A DNA stretch of 45,043 bases, taken from assembly GCA_028821125.1 (NCBI GenBank), contig JAPPHD010000071.1:67837-112879 (forward strand), read 5' to 3'. The notes below the pieces were generated by a model, which saw only the letters and a program-made list of their open reading frames with translations, was not told where the DNA came from and searched no databases. Below, piece by piece: positions 18,191 to 26,527 of the stretch. Source of the stretch: Gammaproteobacteria bacterium. GTDB taxonomy: Bacteria; Pseudomonadota; Gammaproteobacteria; Pseudomonadales; Azotimanducaceae. Position 1 is the first letter of the stretch, and the number at the start of each line of letters is the position of its first letter. A program made the position numbers and the translations under genes.

Positions 18191-20425
18191 ATGAAAATCG
18201 AAACGGCATTTGTACGGTCTGGCCTTCTTTGCATGGTTACGCTCTTTCTGTCCACCAATGCGTCAGGAGCAGACGATGCAGCGTCGGACACAGGCGGCGC
18301 TTCGGCCATTGAAGAAATAGTCGTTACCGGGCTGAGACGGGATGCGTCCGTGCTGACCACGCCAGCGTCGATATCGGCACTTGGCGCTGCGGATCTGACT
18401 GCGAAAGGCATTACCGCCATTTCCGACATACAGTACCTGGTGCCCAGCCTGCAGTACGGCGAATTCCTCGGCAGGCGCCAGGTTGCGATACGCGGTGTGG
18501 GAGAGTTCGCCTATGCGCCGGGTGTCATGGTGAGTCTCGATGGTGTCGTACAGGCTGTGGGGTCGAGTTCACAGTTGACGCAACTGGATCTTGAACGGGT
18601 AGAGGTGCTGCGGGGACCCCAGGGCACCCTCTACGGCCGAAACGCCAACGGCGGTGCGATCAATTTCATCTCCGCGAGGCCCTCGGATGAGTTCGGAGGT
18701 TATGTCAAAGCCGGTTACGCCGAGTACGAGCAGGCTACGATGGAAGGCGTTGTCAGTGGCCCTGTCGGGGACAGGGTATCGTTCCGCCTGGCTGCCAACT
18801 ATCTGGATGCCGGAGAGGGTTGGATAGAAAACCTCGTGCCCGGCGAGGGCGACCTGATGATGGGGGAAAAGTTCAACCTCCGCCTGATCGTCGCCGCCAG
18901 CCTGGCAGACAATCTGGAAGCGACCTTCACTTACGGCACCAGTCAATCGGATGGCCCCTGGGATCACTGGTCCATGATCCATCAGCACTTCGATCTTGGC
19001 GTTGCTTCCGGGCTGCCTCCCGTGAACGTTCGGACCACACCACCTTCGCCCGTTCTGTATACGGAGGAGCCGAGGAAGGTTTACAACAGGGGGCGTTCGG
19101 ATTCAGACCGTGAATACAACGTGTACAGCCTTACCTTCGACTGGGATATTCTTGGGATGAACGTCAAGTCAATCACCGCCTACCAGGACTGGGCCGACGA
19201 ATTCATCAACCCGGCAGATGGGACAAGCATCGGGCTCTTTGACAGACTGGCCGTCTCCGAGAACAAGACATTCACCCAGGAGATCAACGTTTCGGGCACA
19301 GTTGGAAATTTTGGGTGGATCGCCGGCATGTACTACATGGACGATGAGCGCTCCAGCCTCCTCTTTTTTGACTTTCCCGTACCGGCGCTGATCCCGCTGC
19401 CTTTTCCAATACAGCTCGACATCGACGAACCCTATTTCAATACGGAATCAAAGTCGGCTTTCGTAGACGTAACCTGGTCGGTGTCGGACCGTATCCGCGT
19501 TGGTGCCGGCATTCGCAGAACCCTGGAAGACAAGGAGGAAGGCCACACGTTCACGATTCTGGTGAAGTTCCCCTTCGGCACTACGCCTATCGTTCAGCGC
19601 TGCGGCCCCGTTCTGCTTGAACAGGCGTGGAACGAGTCACAGAACACGGTGAGAGCCTCGGTCGAATACGACCTCACGGACACCGGCATGGTGTATGCGA
19701 GTTATTCGGAAGGGTTCAAGGTAGGCGGGGTGAATTCATCCGATTGCAACCCCCCCTGGAACCCCGAGACCGTCGACGCCTACGAGGTTGGTTACAAGGC
19801 AAGTTTCGCCGGCGGCTCAACGACCCTGAGGGCGGCGGGTTTCAAATACGACTATTCAGATTTCCAGGTTGCCCAGGTGATCGGCATTCGGGGAGTGATT
19901 TCCAACGCCGGCGATGCCGAAATACTCGGTCTCGAACTCGAGCTGTCGTCCAGGCTGACCGACAACTGGAGTGTCAATGCCGGGCTGACCCTGCTTGACA
20001 CGGAATACGGGCATTTCCTGAACACCGATACATTGAGGGCGGGACTCGGCCTGTTGGAAAACAAGGGGAATCCCCTCAGCTATGCGCCCGATACCAGTGT
20101 CAATCTCGGCCTTACCTACACCACCCCGATCGGTTCGGGCGGGATCGTGTCGGTGAGTGTGGACGCAAGTTACCGATCGCGAGTGTTCTACAGGGAGTTC
20201 AATCAAGAGAAAGATTCCACGGACCCCTACACCATCGTGAACTTCAATGTGAACTGGCAGAGCCCGGATGAAGCGTATTCTGCCCGCCTGTTTGTTCGAA
20301 ACCTTACCGATGAGGAGTATGTCACCAACATACAGGGATCCAACACGACCTATGGCCGACAGGGCACCTGGAACATGCCCAGACAGGTCGGCTTCGAGGT
20401 TACCCGGTTCTTTGGCAGCCGATAG
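18191..20425 (+). CDS. TonB-dependent outer-membrane receptor
   Basis: A 744-residue receptor that would import a scarce nutrient across the outer membrane using TonB energy. Visible: a signal peptide (about residues 1-26, cleavage near NASGA), a TonB box EEIVVTG at 41-47, a plug domain with the VEVLRGPQGTLYGRNANGGAINF signature, and a 22-strand type barrel ending in a Phe-rich strand. It belongs to the broad class often annotated as ferric or pesticin-like receptors, frequent in marine bacteria for non-iron substrates. The receptor motif effectively ends at VTRFF; the extra Gly-Ser-Arg and the TAG stop coincide with the start of MITE-like element B. It heads the cluster with the selenoprotein. 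Confidence 0.93.
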   Translation: MKIETAFVRSGLLCMVTLFLSTNASGADDAASDTGGASAIEEIVVTGLRRDASVLTTPASISALGAADLTAKGITAISDIQYLVPSLQYGEFLGRRQVAIRGVGEFAYAPGVMVSLDGVVQAVGSSSQLTQLDLERVEVLRGPQGTLYGRNANGGAINFISARPSDEFGGYVKAGYAEYEQATMEGVVSGPVGDRVSFRLAANYLDAGEGWIENLVPGEGDLMMGEKFNLRLIVAASLADNLEATFTYGTSQSDGPWDHWSMIHQHFDLGVASGLPPVNVRTTPPSPVLYTEEPRKVYNRGRSDSDREYNVYSLTFDWDILGMNVKSITAYQDWADEFINPADGTSIGLFDRLAVSENKTFTQEINVSGTVGNFGWIAGMYYMDDERSSLLFFDFPVPALIPLPFPIQLDIDEPYFNTESKSAFVDVTWSVSDRIRVGAGIRRTLEDKEEGHTFTILVKFPFGTTPIVQRCGPVLLEQAWNESQNTVRASVEYDLTDTGMVYASYSEGFKVGGVNSSDCNPPWNPETVDAYEVGYKASFAGGSTTLRAAGFKYDYSDFQVAQVIGIRGVISNAGDAEILGLELELSSRLTDNWSVNAGLTLLDTEYGHFLNTDTLRAGLGLLENKGNPLSYAPDTSVNLGLTYTTPIGSGGIVSVSVDASYRSRVFYREFNQEKDSTDPYTIVNFNVNWQSPDEAYSARLFVRNLTDEEYVTNIQGSNTTYGRQGTWNMPRQVGFEVTRFFGSR

Positions 20426-20605
20426 GCGCGCCTGTTCATGAACAGACTTCTGCCCTCGTCAATGGCAGCGAAACCGCCGGGCGTGCTCCCGCGGCGTGCT
20501 CATCGTGCTGTCAAGCGCGCCTCCGCCCGCGCTGGTTCACTCCACCCGGCGTTTACGCGAGTGTTGCCAACCTCGCTACGTTGTTGCGCGAACCAGTGGA
20601 GCTGA
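20423..20605. repeat. MITE-like element, copy B
   Basis: 183 nt, colinear with copy A at 9560-9742. The left end begins TAGgcgcgcctgttcatg (TAG is the receptor stop), the core 20458-20582 is clearly homologous, and the right end at 20583-20605 aligns base for base with that of A but with many changes, so the terminal repeats no longer pair well. The element fills the gap between the receptor and the hydrolase and ends three bases before the likely ribosome site of the hydrolase. Confidence 0.65.
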
Positions 20606-20620
20606 CCGGAGGGCTTTCCG

Positions 20621-21841
20621 CTGAAGAAGACCCTTCGGAAACCCGGCCAGCACCAGCCGGGCAGACGCCGACTGTTCGGCCAGGCGCTGCGGGGCCTGGC
20701 GGGCGCCGGTGTGCTGTTCCCCCTGGCCCATGCCGGCCGGGCACTCGGTGAATCTCCACCAGGCCCGGCCGATGTCCTGTTGCCGGGCAGGCTGGGCAAC
20801 CCGGCCCTGACCCTTCTCGAAGACAAACGACTGGACCCGCGGGTGCGTCGGGCGCTGGGCGCTGCCCCTCCGGGTGGACCGGGCGCCTCGCTTCCCGTGG
20901 TGACACTGAATTCGAGCTATGAGCATTGCCTGAGCTGGGTGAGCGCCATGGAGAAGATGCTCATGAGCCAGGATGCAGCCGCTCTGGCGGCAATGCCGGC
21001 ATTTGACGATATCGGCACGCACGAAGAAGTCGTACCGAGTGGCGACGGCAGCGGCATCAACCTCTACCTGGACAAACCCAGAAACCGAACCGGGAAGCTG
21101 CCGTGTGTCGTGCATGTGCACGGCGGCGGCATGGCCTTTACCACGGCACGACGCCCGTTGACCGCGAGATGGCGGAAGACAATTGCCCGGCAGGGCATGC
21201 TGGTTGTCGGCGTCGAGTTCCGCAACGCCGGCGGCGTACTGGGCAACCATCCCTATCCAGCGGGGCTGAACGACTGTGCCAGGGCCGTGCAATGGGTCCA
21301 TGCCAATCGGGGCAGCCTGGATATCTCCTCGCTGGTAATCGCCGGTGAATCCGGCGGAGGAAATCTCGCGGTCGCGACGGCGATCAAGGCCAACCTCGAG
21401 GGGTGGGTGCAGGCGATCGACGGCGTCTTCGCCATGGCGCCGATGATACTCGGGTTCTACACCTCGGTGCCCCCCGAGTTGCTTTCGTGGCGGGAAAACC
21501 AGGGTTATCAGGGCACCAACGAGATGATGCGGGCCATGACAAAGGTGTATGACCCGCAGGACGAGCATGAGACGAACCCGATGGCCTGGCCCTTTCATGC
21601 CACCGGGAGCGTCTTGAAGGGTTTGCCACCGCACATCATCACGAATTACGAACTCGACCTGATCCGGGACGACGGCGCCGTATTCGCCGGGAAGCTGCAG
21701 CAGGCCGGCGTTTCGGCAATATCGCGCACCATCGACGGTGCGGTGCACGTGCCTGAAATCGCGATGCCCGACCTGATACCCGATTTGACCCGGGAAACCG
21801 TCCGGTCGCTCGTTGGCTTTGCGAACAGTCGGCGATCATGA
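20621..21841 (+). CDS. Alpha/beta hydrolase (HSL/esterase type) with twin-arginine-like signal, probable CTG start
   Basis: An esterase-like hydrolase with the HGGG oxyanion motif (VHVHGGGMAF), the nucleophile in AGESGGG, an acidic residue in NYELD and a His in DGAVHVPE, giving a complete triad. An internal GTG at 20711 would give 376 residues but starts in the middle of a hydrophobic segment. Extending to CTG 20621, seven bases after GGAGGG at 20608-20613, adds 30 residues containing GRRRLFGQALRGLAGAG, a typical Tat/Sec-like signal peptide, giving 406 residues. TGA at 20603 closes the frame upstream. I therefore infer an exported enzyme with a rare CTG start; the catalytic part is secure, the start is not. 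Confidence 0.8.
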   Translation: MKKTLRKPGQHQPGRRRLFGQALRGLAGAGVLFPLAHAGRALGESPPGPADVLLPGRLGNPALTLLEDKRLDPRVRRALGAAPPGGPGASLPVVTLNSSYEHCLSWVSAMEKMLMSQDAAALAAMPAFDDIGTHEEVVPSGDGSGINLYLDKPRNRTGKLPCVVHVHGGGMAFTTARRPLTARWRKTIARQGMLVVGVEFRNAGGVLGNHPYPAGLNDCARAVQWVHANRGSLDISSLVIAGESGGGNLAVATAIKANLEGWVQAIDGVFAMAPMILGFYTSVPPELLSWRENQGYQGTNEMMRAMTKVYDPQDEHETNPMAWPFHATGSVLKGLPPHIITNYELDLIRDDGAVFAGKLQQAGVSAISRTIDGAVHVPEIAMPDLIPDLTRETVRSLVGFANSRRS

Positions 21842-22027
21842 GCGCCCGACCGCCGTGGATGTACCATTGAGAAAACCGTCTTTCCCAATATTCGTGCCAA
21901 CTGATGCGGGACTCCAGCATTCACGTTCCGACGGGATCGCCACGGGCCTGGCGAATAACGATACCGGGCAACCCGGAACGGGTAATCTGTCAGCCATACA
22001 GCAATCACGAATCGACGGGAGAACACT

Positions 22028-22561
22028 GTGATCGAGTATCTCAACCCGATTGCCAGCACCGCGATCAAGATCGAAACCTACGACCTGGCGCATGACATAC
22101 GCGCAAACGACGGGGCAGGAGCGACGGTGGGCCTGTTGGCGAACGGTTTTCCGGACTCGGAGCTGTTCCTGACAAAGGTCGCGAGCGCGCTCGAGAGCCG
22201 CCTTCCCAACATAGAAACCAGGCTCTGGAACAAGGGCAACGCGGGGGTTCCCGCCAGCAGGGAGATGCTCACCGAAGTCACATCGAACTGCCAGGTTGCG
22301 ATCGCCGCCTACGGGCACTGAGGCAGTTGCACTTCCGGCACCGTGCGTGACGGCATCAACATCGCAAGGCTGGGCGTTCCGGCCGTTGCCCTGGTTACCG
22401 AGGACTTCTGGGCGCAGGGGGATTTCGTGGCGCAGTCGCTGGGCATGCCCGGCGTTCCGAGGGTGCGGCTGCCCCACCCCATAGCGGGGACCGGCGAGGC
22501 GAGAATGGAAGAAGTCGCAGAGCTCTACGTGAACGAAATTGTGGACCGGTTTGCCGCGTGA
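22028..22561 (+). CDS. UGSC-family selenoprotein (in-frame TGA at 22319 read as selenocysteine)
   Basis: The GTG at 22028 (ggga a few bases upstream) opens a frame that runs to TGA at 22319-22321 and continues in the same frame, without a gap, to TGA at 22559-22561. Read through, the protein has 177 residues with position 98 in the context Tyr-Gly-His-U-Gly-Ser-Cys-Thr-Ser, exactly the motif that names the UGSC family of (seleno)proteins, in which the first position is Sec or Cys. Flanking sequence also fits the family: GLLANGFPDSELFL before, and V-R-D-G-I-N-I-A-R-L-G-V-P-A-V then T-E-D-F after. A downstream hairpin may be the SECIS. The gene overlaps the next one as GTGA. Function unknown; a redox or thiol-linked enzyme is plausible. 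Confidence 0.85.
22319..22354 (+). promoter_or_regulatory. Candidate bacterial SECIS hairpin downstream of the Sec TGA
   Basis: After TGA 22319-22321 the sequence folds with G22323-C22354, C22324-G22353, G22326-C22351, T22327-A22350, a two-base bulge on the right, then T22328-G22347 to C22332-G22343, closing a 10-nt loop (ttccggcacc). An alternative fold pairs 22335-22337 with 22351-22353 and 22338-22340 with 22344-22346. Either lies in the window where bacterial SECIS elements occur, although the first places its loop somewhat closer to the UGA than in E. coli fdhF. Confidence 0.5.
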
Positions 22562-23631
22562 ACGAACTACTGGAGGCACCGGACGAAGAAGCGGCTCTCG
22601 AGCAGTTGCACGATATGGGTTGCACCGACGGTTTGCCCGTCGTCATCCCTACGGCCGAGCGTGTTGAACGGCTCGTTCTTGCGAGTGGCCTCGACCCCGA
22701 CATGGTCCTCGGCGAAATGGGCCCCGGCATGGGCATCGCGACGGTAGAGAAGGTCGCCATAGCCGCGGTCATGGCCGGCTGCAAACCCGACTACATGCCG
22801 GTGGTGGTGGCGGCCGTCAAAGCCGCAAGCGACCCGAAATTCGACCTCGGGCCGCTGCAGGCAACCACGCACTGCACGGCGCCGCTCATCATCGTCAACG
22901 GCCCCGCGCGCAACGATTGCGGCCCGGTGGCTTCGGGATTCGGCGCCCTGGGCCCCGGACACCGGGCCAACGCCAGCATCGGCCGGGCGCTCCGGCTCTG
23001 CCTCATCAACATAGGCGGCGGGCGGCCCGGCGTCTCCGACATGGCACTTCTCGGCCACCCGGGCAAATTTACCTATTGCCTTGCGGAAGCCGAGGAAGAG
23101 TCGCCGTTTCCGCCACTGCATACGAGCCGGGGTTTCGCCGCGACAGACAGCGCCGTCACCCTGTTGGGGTGCGAGGCGCCGCATTCGGTTCTGTACAGCG
23201 ACAACGCCGACGACCCGGAAGACGCGGAAAAGCTCCTGTACGTACTGTCGGTGGGATTGGCGAACATCGCCACGAACAACGCGATCTTCTGTTCGGGCGC
23301 CGCGCTCGTGGTGTTGGGGCCGAAGCACGCGGACGTGCTTGCGCGGGCGAACATGAGCCGGGAGGTTGTGCAACAACGCTTGTGGGAACTGACGCACCAT
23401 CCCACGGCCGACCACGACCGCTACGGCCAGCAGTTCGGCTCCAGGTTTTCAGGGGCAACCTATCCTGCGTTCGCGGAGCCGGGCGACATCATGGTCATGG
23501 TGGCCGGGGGCAGCGGGCTGTATTCCATGGTCATGCCGAATTGGGGGGGTGCGGATCACGCCAACAGTCCCGTCAGCGTAAAGATAGAACACGAATTCTA
23601 TTGCGAGGTTCCCGGTCTGGCGGACGCCTAG
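22558..23631 (+). CDS. Conserved protein coupled to the UGSC selenoprotein, function unknown
   Basis: A 357-residue protein whose GTG start overlaps the selenoprotein stop (GTGA), so the two are probably made together. Its conserved-looking blocks are MGCTDGLPVVIPTAERV near the N-terminus, GIATVEKVAIAAVMAGCKPDYMPVV, an APLIIVNGP strand, GPGHRANASIGRALRLCLIN, and G-H-P-G-K-F-T-Y-C followed by an acidic E-E-E-S-P-F-P-P-L stretch. I recognise the block pattern as a conserved uncharacterised family but know no activity. Several Cys and His residues (GCTDG, AGCKP, THC, NDC) could bind metal or act in redox. The last codons run into TAG followed by an end fragment of the MITE-like family. Confidence 0.75.
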   Translation: MNELLEAPDEEAALEQLHDMGCTDGLPVVIPTAERVERLVLASGLDPDMVLGEMGPGMGIATVEKVAIAAVMAGCKPDYMPVVVAAVKAASDPKFDLGPLQATTHCTAPLIIVNGPARNDCGPVASGFGALGPGHRANASIGRALRLCLINIGGGRPGVSDMALLGHPGKFTYCLAEAEEESPFPPLHTSRGFAATDSAVTLLGCEAPHSVLYSDNADDPEDAEKLLYVLSVGLANIATNNAIFCSGAALVVLGPKHADVLARANMSREVVQQRLWELTHHPTADHDRYGQQFGSRFSGATYPAFAEPGDIMVMVAGGSGLYSMVMPNWGGADHANSPVSVKIEHEFYCEVPGLADA

Positions 23632-23650
23632 CCGCGCCTGCTCATGCACA
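23629..23650 (+). repeat. End fragment of the MITE-like family
   Basis: TAGccgcgcctgctcatgcac matches the left end of element B (TAG then cgcgcctgttcatg) with only a few changes over 21 bases. The remainder of the element is absent. The TAG is the stop codon of the preceding gene. Confidence 0.4.
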
Positions 23651-23705
23651 GGTGCGGCTTACCGGCCGCTAACCGTACGAAACAAATCAACTCACGGAAA
23701 CGTCA

Positions 23706-24824
23706 ATGGACCCGATCATTCTCTACGGCGCGCCTTTTTCCCTGTACACGGGCCGGGCGCGCAGCTATTTCATCAAGGCGGGCATCGACTATCGGGAAGA
23801 ACCCCATGCCTCCGCTCACTTCTATGAATCCGTGCTGCCCAAGGCCGGGGGCCGCCGCGGCATTCCGACCATCGAATTTCCCGATGGGAGCGTCATTCGC
23901 GACGGTGTGGCGATCATCGATCATTTCGAGCAGCTCAATGGCGGATCGTTTTCCCCTTCGACACCGAATCAAAGGATCGTCAGCCGCCTGCTGGACGCGA
24001 TCGGCGCCGAAGGCCTGTTGCGGCCGTGCATGCACTACCGCTGGAATTTCGATCAGGACAACGACGAGTTTCTGCGCTTTCACTTTCGAACCATTTATTC
24101 CGGGAACGACGCCGATCGAGCCGCAGCCGAAAGAATGCAGTTCATCAAGGAAGAAGTTAATCCCGCCTGGGGTGTCACGCCGGAAAATTACGAATTGATC
24201 GAGCGGCTGCATCTCGGAACGCTGCAATCGCTGAACGCACACTTTTCCGAATACCCCTATTTTCTCGGCGGCAAACCCTGCATTGGCGATTTCGGCCTGA
24301 TGGCCCCCTTGTACGGGCACCTGGGGCGCGACCCGAAACCGCTTTCCCTGATGCAGACCCATGCGGTGCGGCTGTTCAGATGGGTCGAACGCATGAATCG
24401 ACCGGAGCCCGACGTGGGGGAATTCGCTAACAAGGACTATGCCTATCTGGCCAATGACGAGGTACCGGACACGCTTATCGCCGCCCTGAAGCACTTCGCA
24501 ATCGACTTCGTCCCCGAGAGCCGCGCCGCCTGCGACCGCATCAACCAATGGCTCGACGAGAACAGGGACACACCACCCCTCGCCGAGGTTGAGCGGGGGC
24601 TGGGCAACTGCGAATTCGACGTCGACGGCACCCGGATGTCGGCGATGGCGCAGCCGTTTCGCTTCTATGTACTGAAGCGCGTGCAGGACGAGTACGACGC
24701 ACTGGACGAAAAGGCCAGGCAGGATGTGGACTCGTTGCTGGCCGCCTGCAACATGCGCGAAGTGCTGGAGATGAGGCTTTCCCGGGGGATCGGCAGGCAC
24801 AACAACCTTGAGGTCTGGCTGTGA
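23706..24824 (+). CDS. Glutathione S-transferase-like protein with long C-terminal extension
   Basis: A 372-residue protein with an N-terminal thioredoxin-like GST domain (ILYGAPFSLYTGRARSYFIKAGIDYREE, then GIPTIEFPDGSVIRDGVAIIDHFE) and a helical C-terminal domain (LGTLQSLNAHFSEYPYFLGGKPCIGDFGLMAPLYGHL is the usual GST_C core). About 110 residues follow the core, which is longer than a standard 200-230-residue GST. GSTs conjugate glutathione to electrophiles or catalyse dehalogenation and isomerisation; the substrate is unknown. It follows the selenoprotein pair by 74 bases on the same strand, consistent with one catabolic or detoxifying unit. Confidence 0.8.
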   Translation: MDPIILYGAPFSLYTGRARSYFIKAGIDYREEPHASAHFYESVLPKAGGRRGIPTIEFPDGSVIRDGVAIIDHFEQLNGGSFSPSTPNQRIVSRLLDAIGAEGLLRPCMHYRWNFDQDNDEFLRFHFRTIYSGNDADRAAAERMQFIKEEVNPAWGVTPENYELIERLHLGTLQSLNAHFSEYPYFLGGKPCIGDFGLMAPLYGHLGRDPKPLSLMQTHAVRLFRWVERMNRPEPDVGEFANKDYAYLANDEVPDTLIAALKHFAIDFVPESRAACDRINQWLDENRDTPPLAEVERGLGNCEFDVDGTRMSAMAQPFRFYVLKRVQDEYDALDEKARQDVDSLLAACNMREVLEMRLSRGIGRHNNLEVWL

Positions 24825-24991
24825 AGAAACAGCCGGTGGCAATGCCTGACCAAGCGCTTTTTCGCCTTGCTGCGCACAATCCCGAGCGCATGGCGCCGGA
24901 TCGACGGCGCCCCATGCGGATTCGCGCAACCGCCACCGCCGTCATCCGCACATGGAACACCTGGCCGGTGTTGCCACCCTGAGCGCCACTC

Positions 24992-26326
24992 ATGCCGACT
25001 GTGGGGAAATCGACGGGTGACACTGAAGAACCGGGGCTGCGCAGCGGCGGGCTGGGTTTCCTCGCCTTCCTGACCTTCCTCAACGTTCTCAACTTCGTCG
25101 ACCGCCAGCTATTGGGCAGCTTCGCCAACTGGATCGTGCCGGAGCTGGGACTCACCAATACCCAGTTCGGCCTGCTGACAGGCCTGGTATTCATCTTCTT
25201 CTACGCGGTGATGGGCCTTTTCATGGGCACCCTGGTCGACAGGCTGAACCGAACCCGGCTCATCGCCGCCGGCGTGGGCTTGTGGAGCGGGCTGACGGCG
25301 CTTTCCGGCATGGCCTGCAACTTCGTCAGCCTGGCCCTGCCGAGGGCGTTCATCGGCGTCGGCGAATCGGTTCTCACCCCGGCCGCCATGTCGCTGTTCG
25401 GCGACCGCTACCCGTCCGGTTCGCTCGGGGTCGCCACGGGCATCTACGGCCTTGGCGTGCCCATCGGCATCGCCAGCAGCCTGTTCATCGTCGCTTACCT
25501 GGAACCTTACCTGGGTTGGCGCGGCTGCTTCTATGCGCTGGGCGCCGTCGGTGTCGTGCTGGCGGCGGCGATGCTGTTCCTGAAGGAGACCCCCAGGGTT
25601 CACCAGCGCGACGAACCGGGGGTCCGTACGCCGTCGTTCCGGGAGATCATCCGCAGCCTGTTCTCGGCATTGAGGCATTCACCGGCCCTGATCGCAACGG
25701 TGCTGGGTGCGGTGTCCTTCACCCTGCTGTTGGGAGCAGCGGCTTTCGAACAGCTCTGGTTCGTCAGGGAGCGCGGCTTCGACCGTTCCGAGATCGCCGA
25801 AATCAGCGCCTGGTTCGCCATTTTCGCCGGTATCCTCGGCACGCTCATCGGCGGTTACGGCGGTGACATCTTCATGCGCAGGACCAGTATCGGGCGGCCG
25901 ATGTTCGTGTTCTGGATCATGCTCGTGCTGGCACCGTTCAACGTGGCCCTGCGTATCGTCGAGCCGGATTCCCCGCTCTTCTGGCTGGGCGTGTTCTTCA
26001 TCTACTTTCAGCTCGGCTGCTTCTACGGGCCCGTCTTCGCAACCGTGCAGGAACTGGCGCCGCCGCGCATCCGCGGCACGGTGGTCGCCTTCGCCATCCT
26101 GATGCTGCAGTTGTTCGGCGCCGCCGCCGGCGCGGTCATCGCCGGCTTCGTCATCGAATCGCTGCTCGATGCCGGCGTGCCGAATCCCTATACGCGCACC
26201 CTGTTGGGTTTCACCTTCGTTTCCATGGCATCGATCCCGTTGTTCTTCTACGGGGGGCGCCGGTTTCTACGGGACCGGGCAGCGCTGTTCGCGCGGGAGA
26301 ACGTCCGGCACCCGGAAGGGGCATAA
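24992..26326 (+). CDS. MFS transporter (spinster-like)
   Basis: A 444-residue major facilitator protein with about 12 transmembrane helices in two six-helix halves. The first half shows FLNVLNFVDRQLLGSFANWI, the inter-helix motif GTLVDRLNRTRLIAAG and R-A-F-I-G-V-G-E-S; the second half repeats the pattern (MRRTSIGRPMFVFWI, PRIRGTVVAFAILML). This is the spinster-like subgroup common in catabolic clusters of marine and soil Proteobacteria. The ATG at 24992 has no strong ribosome site; an upstream gap of 167 bases holds no other gene. Likely moves the substrate or product of the selenoprotein cluster, by position only. Confidence 0.88.
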   Translation: MPTVGKSTGDTEEPGLRSGGLGFLAFLTFLNVLNFVDRQLLGSFANWIVPELGLTNTQFGLLTGLVFIFFYAVMGLFMGTLVDRLNRTRLIAAGVGLWSGLTALSGMACNFVSLALPRAFIGVGESVLTPAAMSLFGDRYPSGSLGVATGIYGLGVPIGIASSLFIVAYLEPYLGWRGCFYALGAVGVVLAAAMLFLKETPRVHQRDEPGVRTPSFREIIRSLFSALRHSPALIATVLGAVSFTLLLGAAAFEQLWFVRERGFDRSEIAEISAWFAIFAGILGTLIGGYGGDIFMRRTSIGRPMFVFWIMLVLAPFNVALRIVEPDSPLFWLGVFFIYFQLGCFYGPVFATVQELAPPRIRGTVVAFAILMLQLFGAAAGAVIAGFVIESLLDAGVPNPYTRTLLGFTFVSMASIPLFFYGGRRFLRDRAALFARENVRHPEGA

Positions 26327-26335
26327 CGGGGTCTC

Positions 26336-26527
26336 ATGCAACGGAAGGCACTCCAGGGCATTCGCGTTATCGACGTTTGCGGCAACGTCGCCACCGCATA
26401 CTGCGCGAAGCTGTTCGCCGACTACGGCGCCGAGGTGATCAACCTGGAGCCCGACCAGGGTTTCCCGACGCGAAACCTGCCGCCGTTCATGGCCGACGGG
26501 TCCCCGGGCGAAACCAGCGCCATGCAC
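26336..26527 (+). pseudogene. Truncated family III CoA transferase (CaiB/BaiF-like), N-terminal 64 codons
   Basis: The first 64 codons (starting MQRKALQGIRVIDVCGNVA, then Y-C-A-K-L-F-A-D-Y-G-A-E-V-I-N-L-E-P) are a clear N-terminus of a CaiB/BaiF-type CoA transferase, normally about 400 residues. Similarity stops abruptly at Ser-Ala-Met-His, where AlkB-like sequence begins in the same frame. The gene is ten bases after the MFS gene and was probably its operon partner before truncation. Confidence 0.75.

Noticed and set aside
22028-22321. A 97-aa protein ending at TGA 22319, with a separate short ORF from 22343
   Set aside because: Same frame throughout, the motif on both sides of the TGA is that of one UGSC protein, and a simple nonsense mutation at exactly the Sec position is less likely than recoding.
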